Shown here: piece by piece, positions 1-5,274 of the stretch
Numbering within the stretch: position 1 is the first letter of the stretch
Layout: the number at the start of each line of letters is the position of its first letter
Source of the DNA: an uncultured Roseburia sp.
GTDB taxonomy: Bacteria > Bacillota > Clostridia > Lachnospirales > Lachnospiraceae
DNA length: 7,332 nucleotides
Direction of reading: 5' to 3'
NCBI GenBank assembly: GCA_945928585.1
Contig: CAMENQ010000115.1
Coordinates: 1 to 7,332 of the forward strand
The notes under the pieces: generated by a model
Told to the model about the DNA's origin: nothing
Databases searched by the model: none
Seen by the model: the letters and a program-made list of their open reading frames with translations, nothing else
Position numbers and translations under genes: made by a program

Positions 1-278
1 AATTTTTTCATGGCCGGAAGATTAAAGTGGTCAAATCCTGCCGAGGTACAGCAGATATACTTTATTCCCATATCGGCTAATTTTTTATAATAAGTTTCAT
101 CCTCCATATTTGGAGCCCAGTATATTAAGCCTTCACAGCCACTGTCCTTAAGCTTATCAAGATTTTCATATGTTGGGTGACATTTAAATGTAACAAGCTC
201 CAAATTCTCATACTTTTCCATATAAGGTTTGAAATTTGATACTCCTTCTTCATTTGTAATAAATTCTGCAACTTTCAT
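1..278 (-). CDS. D-2-hydroxyacid dehydrogenase (D-lactate dehydrogenase-like), N-terminal part, runs off left edge
   Basis: The first 92 codons of a minus-strand gene are visible, starting at ATG 278-276; the rest lies beyond the left edge. The protein begins MKVAEFITNEEG. At residues 73-89 it contains KYICCTSAGFDHFNLPA, which matches the hinge segment of the substrate-binding domain in the D-isomer-specific 2-hydroxyacid dehydrogenase family (the R/S-x-G-F/Y-D/N-H-x-D/N-L pattern). Family members are cytoplasmic NAD-dependent enzymes that interconvert 2-keto acids and D-2-hydroxy acids, for example pyruvate and D-lactate in fermentation. The NAD-binding Rossmann domain and catalytic Arg/Glu/His are not in the window, so the exact substrate cannot be called. 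The start is well supported: AGGAGG (complement of 287-292) lies 8 bases upstream and there is a good promoter further up. It is transcribed away from the two-component operon. A VanH-type role was considered, but nothing nearby supports it. Confidence 0.85.
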   Translation of the reverse strand, partial: MKVAEFITNEEGVSNFKPYMEKYENLELVTFKCHPTYENLDKLKDSGCEGLIYWAPNMEDETYYKKLADMGIKYICCTSAGFDHFNLPAMKK

Positions 279-307
279 TTCTCTTACCTCCTGTTTTTCA
301 TACGCAA

Positions 308-346
308 AAGGGCATATCTGCTTAAAGCTTAAGCAAATACACCCTT
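308..346. promoter_or_regulatory. Nested palindrome in the leader of the dehydrogenase gene
   Basis: TGCTTAA (319-325) and TTAAGCA (329-335) form a perfect 7-bp dyad around AGC. An outer pair, AAGGG (308-312) and CCCTT (342-346), flanks it with six unpaired bases on each side. It lies downstream of the predicted minus-strand start and upstream of the ribosome binding site. That position fits either a repressor operator or an RNA hairpin in the leader. There is no T-run on either side, so it is not an obvious intrinsic terminator. It resembles but does not match the Rex redox-repressor consensus (TTGTTAA-N4-TTAACAA); the spacer is 3 rather than 4 bases. Confidence 0.45.
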
Positions 347-370
347 GTATGTTTAAAAAATTATACGACG

Positions 371-399
371 ATTATATACACAAAATTTTATTTTGTAAA
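371..399 (-). promoter_or_regulatory. Sigma-A-type promoter for the D-2-hydroxyacid dehydrogenase
   Basis: Reading the minus strand, TTTACA (complement of 394-399) and TATAAT (complement of 371-376) are separated by exactly 17 bases. This is close to consensus and the -10 is perfect. Transcription would begin near 363-365, giving a leader of about 85 bases before ATG 278. That leader contains the palindrome at 319-335. Confidence 0.7.
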
Positions 400-430
400 G
401 ATGTTTTTTTCTGCCCTGTTATTTAAGGTG

Positions 431-540
431 ACAGTTCAGCCACGACGATACCTGAAACTTCAAAATGGGCTTCTATGATGTCATACATGACTCCCATGCC
501 CCTTCCCTTGCTACTGCCCCTGCAAGTCCGCTTAAACACC
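431..540. other. GC-rich island, possible dispersed-repeat remnant or regulatory block
   Basis: My hand count gives about 55 G or C in these 110 bases (50%), against clearly AT-rich sequence on both sides. The island contains a short dyad GTCAT-AC-ATGAC (480-491), an ATGGG...CCCAT pair (465-469 and 493-497) and CTTGC...GCAAG (507-511 and 522-526). On the minus strand a 24-codon frame from ATG 497 to the TAA at 423 is open. It has a GGAAGGGG stretch directly upstream, but that is too close to the ATG for a normal ribosome binding site. The island ends just before the response-regulator promoter. I cannot tell whether it is a dispersed intergenic repeat, a fragment of a lost gene or a regulator-binding region. 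Confidence 0.35.
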
Positions 541-542
541 CT

Positions 543-570
543 TTGCCTTTTTTTTAATTTATGCTACAAT
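543..570 (+). promoter_or_regulatory. Extended -10 promoter of the two-component operon
   Basis: TTGCCT (543-548) and TACAAT (565-570) are spaced by 16 bases. TGC (562-564) directly precedes the -10 and forms an extended -10 (TGnTACAAT). Transcription would start near 577, about 27 bases before the response-regulator start codon. The ribosome binding site GAGAGAGG (588-595) lies 8 bases before ATG 604. Confidence 0.65.
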
Positions 571-603
571 AATATTATAATTTTTACGAGAGAGGTGTAT
601 TTA

Positions 604-1290
604 ATGCCTATATTACTGCTTATTGATGACGACAGAGAAGTACTGGAAATTAACAAAAAATATCTGGCAGGAGAAGGATATACGGTGCATATTGCCGATA
701 ATCCACAAGAAGGAATTAAAGCCGCAAAATCAATATCTCCTGACTGTATATTATTAGACGTAATGATGCCGGGAACGGACGGATACAAGGTATGTGAACA
801 AATTCGCAAGTTTTCTTACGCTCCAATCATTTTTCTTACAGGAAAAAGTTCGGAGGACGATAAAATTACCGGCTTAATGGCCGGTGCTGACGATTATATT
901 GTCAAACCGTACAGTATTCGCGAACTGAAAGCCCGTATAGAAGTAATTCTGCGAAGAAACACATATTTAAAATCAGTTTCCTCCGGCAATACATTAACAT
1001 TCGGTCATCTTACAATAAATAAACTTGAGCATAAAGCATACTGCAACGATACCGATCTTGGACTTACCAACCGTGAATACGAGGTACTTCTATATCTGGC
1101 TGCACATCATGACCATGATGTCACATACAAAGAACTTGGCACAATACTTTTTGAAACATACCTGGAATCCGATCGTCGTTCAGTAATGGTTAACGTAAGC
1201 CGTCTGCGAAAAAAAATGGCACAATTTTCTGAACTCGAAAGCATGATTGAAACAGTTTGGTCAAAGGGATATAAATTTATTACCGAATAA
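604..1290 (+). CDS. OmpR/PhoB-family response regulator
   Basis: A 228-residue cytoplasmic DNA-binding response regulator of normal family length. The N-terminal receiver domain (about 1-115) shows the acidic pocket D8-D9-D10, phospho-acceptor D52 in LLDVMMPG, switch residue T79 and K101 in IVKPYSIREL. The C-terminal winged helix (about 130-226) contains LTNREYEVLLYL (154-165), a recognition-helix region RRSVMVNVSRLRKKM (191-205) and the closing wing VWSKGYKF. When phosphorylated by its partner kinase it should dimerise and bind direct repeats at target promoters. I chose ATG 604 rather than the in-frame ATG at 475. It has a GAGAGAGG site 8 bases upstream and gives the normal receiver start MPILLLIDDD; the extra 43 residues of the longer version are hydrophobic, unrelated to the family and cross the promoter. 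The histidine kinase follows after 27 bases. Likely targets are its own promoter and the RiPP promoters downstream (inference). Confidence 0.93.
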   Translation: MPILLLIDDDREVLEINKKYLAGEGYTVHIADNPQEGIKAAKSISPDCILLDVMMPGTDGYKVCEQIRKFSYAPIIFLTGKSSEDDKITGLMAGADDYIVKPYSIRELKARIEVILRRNTYLKSVSSGNTLTFGHLTINKLEHKAYCNDTDLGLTNREYEVLLYLAAHHDHDVTYKELGTILFETYLESDRRSVMVNVSRLRKKMAQFSELESMIETVWSKGYKFITE

Positions 1291-1317
1291 TCAGTAACCC
1301 ATGAAAGGTATTAAAAA

Positions 1318-2112
1318 ATGAAATCAAAAAACAAATTCAATGCTCCATCAATAGAGAATAAAACAATAGAAGAATTGTCAATGAAATTATTTGTTGCAAA
1401 CGAACAGCTGAAAAAAGACCAAAAGGAACGGACAGAGATGCTTGCAAATATTTCACATGATTTGCGTGCTCCTCTCACTGCCATACGAAACGCCATTGAT
1501 TTCATTCGTTCCGGTCAAAATCTCAGCACAGAAGATTATATTTTTTCTCTTAATGTTATTGACCATCGCACAAAAAATCTGGAAAATCTTATCAACGATA
1601 TGTATTACCTCTTTTGTGTTGAAGACACTTCAAAAGAATTTGATTTTGAAAAAGTTGACGCGCTCTCTTTTCTGGATGAGTATTTCCTAGACATTGAAGG
1701 CTGTAATCATTATGAGAACAGAAAATTATTTTTTGATGTACCTGATGACTTAAACTGCACTATTAACATTGATATACAAAAAATGATACGGGTACTTGAT
1801 AATCTTATGACCAACGCTTATAAATACTCTGGTGATGAAGCATGTATAACTCTTAATGCAGTACTTTCTGATTCTGACCGGCTGAATATAAGCATAATTG
1901 ATACAGGAATCGGTATACCGCAGGATGACATTCCCCACATTTTCAACAGAACATATACTGTATCCTCGTCCCGCACGCCAAATTCTTCTACCGGCAGTGG
2001 TCTTGGTCTTTCAATAGTCAAGGCAATAGTTGAAAGAATGAACGGTAAAATAACCTGTGAAAGCATTGAAGGTAAAGGTAGCACTTTCACCATATCATTA
2101 CCTGTTATTTAA
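1318..2112 (+). CDS. Soluble, sensorless histidine kinase (HisKA + HATPase_c)
   Basis: A 264-residue histidine kinase that is almost only the catalytic core. Residues about 12-46 look helical and charged and probably form a coiled coil leading into the HisKA domain. The H-box is ANISHDLRAPLTAI with phospho-acceptor H47. The ATPase domain shows the N-box (DNLMTNAYKYS, N162 and N166), G1 box DTGIGIP (195-201), F-box HIFNRTY (207-213) and G2 box GSGLGLSIV (226-234), so it should be active. There is no hydrophobic segment long enough to cross a membrane and no recognisable PAS, GAF or HAMP domain. It should therefore be cytoplasmic and either sense an internal cue or rely on a partner protein. 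The start is supported by GAAAGG (1303-1308), 9 bases before ATG 1318. It is co-transcribed with the response regulator upstream. Its TAA overlaps the stop codon of the convergent peptide-kinase gene, and no terminator lies between them. Confidence 0.92.
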   Translation: MKSKNKFNAPSIENKTIEELSMKLFVANEQLKKDQKERTEMLANISHDLRAPLTAIRNAIDFIRSGQNLSTEDYIFSLNVIDHRTKNLENLINDMYYLFCVEDTSKEFDFEKVDALSFLDEYFLDIEGCNHYENRKLFFDVPDDLNCTINIDIQKMIRVLDNLMTNAYKYSGDEACITLNAVLSDSDRLNISIIDTGIGIPQDDIPHIFNRTYTVSSSRTPNSSTGSGLGLSIVKAIVERMNGKITCESIEGKGSTFTISLPVI

Positions 2113-3008
2113 ATCAGATTATTTACAATCTCAAACGCCTTATCAACAACTTCCTTATAGGTATCTTTTTCATCAGGTCTGCCTATATAATACATCGGCA
2201 TGCCTGCTGCCGCCTCAAGACATTTCTGTCCAATTTGCGGTGTGAAACTTTCAGGCTCCAGCAAATGTCTGAGAAACAGATTATTTATACATAAATTAAA
2301 TTTATCAATTCCCTTTACCTCATCCATTAACACCTCTTGTGAATCTACAGTCATAAGATATATAAATGCTTTAACCGGTAAAGGTTTCTTAGCAAACTCA
2401 CCTTTAAAGGGCACAAGAAACTTATCCTTTTCTTCATTGATATATATGGTCTCATTCATATCATAGCCTTTTTCCTGCACTATGTTTCTGCAGAGTTTTT
2501 GGAAAGGGAATGCCGGTTTTGCCATTACTTTTTTCTTCACAGTTTCAACCAATACCATATCATCCGCCATAAATCTGTAACCGGACTCAATAAAAGCTGT
2601 TGCCAGAGTTGATTTTCCCGCACCGCTTTCACCTGCAATCAGTATGGCACCATCATCATCTGCCAGTGCACTGCAATGAATGGAAATCATACCTCTTTGC
2701 ATTGCAATCATTGACATTCCAAATCCGAGTAAATAACTTTGAAGGTATTTCACAGAACCATTAGGTTTAAGTATATATGTTATCTTATTTCCATTCTCCA
2801 CAAGCATATAACATGTTTTGTTTACAAGATAGCTTATTTCATTTCCGAACTCATACTTCTTTATTTCTGCTTTTGCAATAATATCTTCCGGCATCACTCC
2901 TGACAATATTTCCATATCACATTCTGTTTTGTCATCACATACAATAAGCTGTGGAAATTCCAGGTCAGATTTTAATTTCAAATCATATATTTTGTAATAA
3001 TAATACAT
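2109..3008 (-). CDS. HPr-kinase-like protein, lasso-peptide-cluster type (predicted precursor peptide kinase)
   Basis: A 299-residue P-loop protein related to the C-terminal domain of HPr kinase/phosphorylase. It shows ISIHCSAL (108-115, the conserved His before the P-loop), Walker A GESGAGKST (126-134), an Asp pair MADDMVLV (147-154) and KPAFPFQKL (164-172). The last resembles the P-x-F/Y-P-x-x-K-L stretch I associate with the lasso-cluster branch. In characterised relatives (the paeninodin and pseudomycoidin systems) such kinases phosphorylate the C-terminal serine of the lasso precursor; the precursor candidate here also ends in Ser. A housekeeping HPr kinase is less likely: the N-terminal 100 residues do not look like the usual HprK N-domain, and the gene sits beside the cyclase. 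I start at ATG 3008, which has GAGGAG 7 bases upstream. A TTG start at 3023 would consume that ribosome binding site. It is transcribed divergently from the cyclase and converges on the histidine kinase. Confidence 0.82.
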   Translation of the reverse strand: MYYYYKIYDLKLKSDLEFPQLIVCDDKTECDMEILSGVMPEDIIAKAEIKKYEFGNEISYLVNKTCYMLVENGNKITYILKPNGSVKYLQSYLLGFGMSMIAMQRGMISIHCSALADDDGAILIAGESGAGKSTLATAFIESGYRFMADDMVLVETVKKKVMAKPAFPFQKLCRNIVQEKGYDMNETIYINEEKDKFLVPFKGEFAKKPLPVKAFIYLMTVDSQEVLMDEVKGIDKFNLCINNLFLRHLLEPESFTPQIGQKCLEAAAGMPMYYIGRPDEKDTYKEVVDKAFEIVNNLI

Positions 3009-3051
3009 TCCTTTTCTCCTCAAGCATCATTTCAACAGTATATTTACATTG

Positions 3052-3080
3052 ATTATACACGAAATACCTCTAATTTAAAA
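3052..3080 (-). promoter_or_regulatory. Probable promoter of the peptide-kinase gene
   Basis: On the minus strand a perfect -10, TATAAT (complement of 3052-3057), lies about 45 bases before ATG 3008. Seventeen bases further upstream the -35 position reads TTTTAA (complement of 3075-3080), which is weak. A weak -35 would fit a promoter that needs an activator such as the adjacent response regulator, but that is inference. Confidence 0.5.
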
Positions 3081-3129
3081 GTAAAATATTATGCGGCACT
3101 ATCATAATCTCCGCCAACTTATTTATTAA

Positions 3130-3163
3130 TTGAATTGCTACGATTCTTTTTTTATAGTATATT
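3130..3163 (+). promoter_or_regulatory. Probable promoter(s) of the cyclase gene
   Basis: Two overlapping candidates are visible: TTGAAT (3130-3135) with TATAGT (3153-3158), and TTGCTA (3135-3140) with TATATT (3158-3163), each with a 17-base spacer. Either gives a leader of roughly 95-100 bases before ATG 3267, containing the dyad at 3173-3189. The cyclase ribosome binding site GGAGGG (3252-3257) is 9 bases before the start. Confidence 0.5.
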
Positions 3164-3172
3164 ATATTTATA

Positions 3173-3189
3173 AATGTATATCATACATT
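3173..3189. promoter_or_regulatory. Perfect 7-bp dyad downstream of the cyclase promoter
   Basis: AATGTAT (3173-3179) and ATACATT (3183-3189) are separated by ATC. The site lies just after the predicted start of transcription, where it could be an operator or a weak leader hairpin. Its right arm includes TCATACAT (3181-3188). The same 8 bases also occur at 481-488 upstream of the response regulator, inside another small dyad. A common binding site for one regulator is possible but not shown. Confidence 0.35.
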
Positions 3190-3266
3190 ACGGCAGCCAC
3201 AACAATGCGGTACTGTCCTGCTTAATAAGATTTAATTATATATAAGGATTTGGAGGGTAATTTACC

Positions 3267-5177
3267 ATGTCTGCAATTTGGGGAACTATTGATTTCAAAA
3301 ACACAACAGATAGCTCAGTTAACCGTAAAATAACAGATTACTACAATACCACCTGTAAAATTGATCATATACACAGCATAATAGAACAAAACTTCTATTT
3401 CGGCTGCGGTGTTCAAAATCTGACGGCAGAAGCTGCTTCAGAAAATCTGCCTTATAGCGCTGCTGATAAAGGCTATTGTCTTACTGCTGATGCAATTCTC
3501 GATAACAGGGCAGAGCTTATGGACAGGCTTTGTATAAACGATACTACTATTCCGGATGGTACATTAATATGTCTCGCCTATGAAAATTGGGGGCTGGATA
3601 TGGTAAAGTATTTAAGAGGTCTTTTCAGCATTGCCATATACGATGTAACATATAACACTGCTTATCTCATCGCAGACCAGATGTCCAGTCGCTGTCTCTA
3701 TTATTATCATATTAACGGCAGCTTATCATTTTCAACTCTGGCAACGCCTTTACGCCTTATGCACCATGATATTAATATTAATGACTTTTATATAAAGGAC
3801 TTTCTTACTGCTCCCGGGCTTATGCCTAACATAATTTCATCTGATACACCATTTAAAAATGTACATATGTTAAATCCCGGAACATACATTAAAGTTACGG
3901 CAGACTCAATAGAAGAAACACATTATTGGACACCGGCTTCTCCCATTGACTGTAACTGTTCTTCTCCGTCTGAATACAGTTCATACTTTAGAGGTTTATA
4001 TGAACAATGCGTCAGAGATGCCCTCAGAACAGACGGCAAAACAGGTATCGCTATGAGCAGTGGCCTGGATTCTGCAACCGTGGGAACAATCGCTGCCAAA
4101 ATTTTGGCTGAAAGGGGCAGTAACCTATACTCCTTTACTTATATTCCATTTGAAGAACCTGCAACTGACAGAAACAAAAACAATGTCCATAACGAAATGG
4201 AATCTGTTAAAATGATTCATAAAATGTATCCAAATATTATTGGAGAATTCCTCAACAATAACGGAAAAAACTGTTACGAGGATATCCCTGAATGCGTTCG
4301 GATACTTGAAATGCCGCTTAAGGCATGTATAAATATGCCAAATCTGTTTGAAATATACAAGAAAGCAGCAGCCTCTTCCTGTAAAGTTGTTTTATGCGGT
4401 CAAATGGGAAACAGCACAGTATCTCATGGATATATTGATGATGTGCTCTTTGACCTGTGCCTCAATAAAAAATATATCAGATTTTTAAAGTATCTGAACA
4501 ACTACAGTAAAACTGTTAAAGAAAGCCGTAAACAGGCTTTAAAAGGATGTTTTCGTTACTTCAGATACTCCAAAAAAGAATACAATACCTGTACATTTTC
4601 ATATACTCCTGATAATCCGTTTCTGGCAGAAAATATTATAGACGGTTATCCTCTCAGTGAACGATACATAAAATCCGGCACTCCTGTTATAGGCGGAGTC
4701 CCAACTCCCGGTCATATCTATCGTGATTACCTTTACCTTCCTGCAATGTTCACCTATCTGGGTGCTCTTGAAACCAAAGCGGGACTTGCGTTTGGAATAG
4801 TATTAAGAGACCCGACCAAAGATATGCGTATGCTGAACTTTTGTTACCACCTTCCATATCACCTATTTGCTTATAACGGAATTCCGCGGTGGCTTATTCG
4901 CAGTTCCTGTCGTGATTTACTGCCGTCGTCCCTTCTTGACAACTGGTTAAGATATGGTGTACAGAACTCTGACTTTATGGTCAGACTTATCAGAGATTGG
5001 AATACCATAGGTCCCAAAATCAGTGACGAATTATTATCAGATTCTTTAGAGGGATACATTAATCAGTATGCCGTTAAAGAATTTCTTTCAAAAGGCATTC
5101 CCACACTAAATGACAGTTCAGATTTTATGTGCCTTCTGTTTTTTGATGTACTTTATCACTTTCTGCTGAATAATTAA
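3267..5177 (+). CDS. Asparagine-synthetase-like macrolactam synthetase (lasso cyclase, C-protein type)
   Basis: A 636-residue two-domain protein. The N-terminal third resembles the Ntn glutaminase domain of asparagine synthetase B (YLRGLFSIAIYD, 115-126; a CLYYY segment near 143-147). It begins Met-Ser, so the catalytic Cys2 needed to release ammonia from glutamine is absent. The synthetase domain carries the ATP-pyrophosphatase loop AMSSGLDSATV (262-272) and CGQMGNSTVSHG (377-388) in place of the usual GGDE loop. The C-terminal signature LRDPTKDMRMLNFC...LP (513-530), then GIPRWLIR (538-545) and LRYGVQNSDF (561-570), resembles lasso cyclases rather than AsnB. In lasso biosynthesis this enzyme adenylates an Asp/Glu side chain of the core and closes an isopeptide bond with the core N-terminus, in the cytoplasm. 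Length is typical. The precursor gene follows after 97 bases on the same strand. What is odd is that no leader-binding or protease partner gene is nearby. Confidence 0.85.
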   Translation: MSAIWGTIDFKNTTDSSVNRKITDYYNTTCKIDHIHSIIEQNFYFGCGVQNLTAEAASENLPYSAADKGYCLTADAILDNRAELMDRLCINDTTIPDGTLICLAYENWGLDMVKYLRGLFSIAIYDVTYNTAYLIADQMSSRCLYYYHINGSLSFSTLATPLRLMHHDININDFYIKDFLTAPGLMPNIISSDTPFKNVHMLNPGTYIKVTADSIEETHYWTPASPIDCNCSSPSEYSSYFRGLYEQCVRDALRTDGKTGIAMSSGLDSATVGTIAAKILAERGSNLYSFTYIPFEEPATDRNKNNVHNEMESVKMIHKMYPNIIGEFLNNNGKNCYEDIPECVRILEMPLKACINMPNLFEIYKKAAASSCKVVLCGQMGNSTVSHGYIDDVLFDLCLNKKYIRFLKYLNNYSKTVKESRKQALKGCFRYFRYSKKEYNTCTFSYTPDNPFLAENIIDGYPLSERYIKSGTPVIGGVPTPGHIYRDYLYLPAMFTYLGALETKAGLAFGIVLRDPTKDMRMLNFCYHLPYHLFAYNGIPRWLIRSSCRDLLPSSLLDNWLRYGVQNSDFMVRLIRDWNTIGPKISDELLSDSLEGYINQYAVKEFLSKGIPTLNDSSDFMCLLFFDVLYHFLLNN

Positions 5178-5180
5178 GTG

Positions 5181-5194
5181 TAACAATTATGTTA
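5181..5194 (+). other. Small AT-rich hairpin after the cyclase gene
   Basis: TAACA (5181-5185) and TGTTA (5190-5194) could pair around ATTA, 3 bases after the cyclase stop codon. It is short and AT-rich with only a broken T-rich tail. At best it would be a weak, partial terminator or a 3' end-stabilising stem, leaving read-through into the peptide gene possible. Confidence 0.25.
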
Positions 5195-5200
5195 GAATTA

Positions 5201-5229
5201 TTTACATTTGGAAATTTATGGTGTATTAT
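5201..5229 (+). promoter_or_regulatory. Separate promoter for the precursor peptide gene
   Basis: TTTACA (5201-5206) and TATTAT (5224-5229) are spaced by exactly 17 bases. They lie in the 97-base gap between the cyclase stop and the peptide start. The predicted transcript starts near 5236, about 39 bases before ATG 5275. A ribosome binding site, GAGG (5263-5266), lies 8 bases before the start. This would let the peptide be made in excess over the enzyme, as is common for RiPP precursors. Confidence 0.65.
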
Positions 5230-5274
5230 TTGCAGGTCAAATAAAATAAAGCAAAAAGAAAAGAGGATAAAAAT

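Larger units (their letters stand above)
279..603. other. Gene-free divergent intergenic region (325 bases)
   Basis: No convincing protein gene lies here. From left to right it holds the dehydrogenase ribosome binding site, a leader palindrome, a minus-strand promoter, a GC-rich island (about 431-540) and the promoter and ribosome binding site of the response regulator. An ATG-started reading frame covers part of it on the plus strand (229-426). It is antisense to the dehydrogenase start and its promoter, with no ribosome binding site, and is not counted as a gene. Confidence 0.7.

Noticed and set aside
229..426. Plus-strand 65-codon frame at the left
   Set aside because: It is antisense to the dehydrogenase start and its promoter, with no ribosome binding site.
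475..603. N-terminal extension of the response regulator from ATG 475
   Set aside because: The extra 43 residues are unlike any receiver domain and cross the extended -10 promoter. ATG 604 has a proper ribosome binding site and gives the normal family start.
1..2112. VanR/VanS/VanH-like resistance cluster (two-component pair beside a D-2-hydroxyacid dehydrogenase)
   Set aside because: The dehydrogenase is divergent, no D-Ala:D-Lac ligase or D,D-dipeptidase gene is present, and the kinase has no membrane sensor.
3009..3023. TTG start giving a peptide kinase longer by 5 residues
   Set aside because: It would place the start inside the GAGGAG ribosome binding site that serves ATG 3008, and has no good site of its own.
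3267..5177. Housekeeping asparagine synthetase (AsnB)
   Set aside because: It lacks Cys2 and the usual GGDE loop, has the lasso-type RDPTKD and YGVQNSDF segments, and sits next to a leader-type peptide and a kinase.
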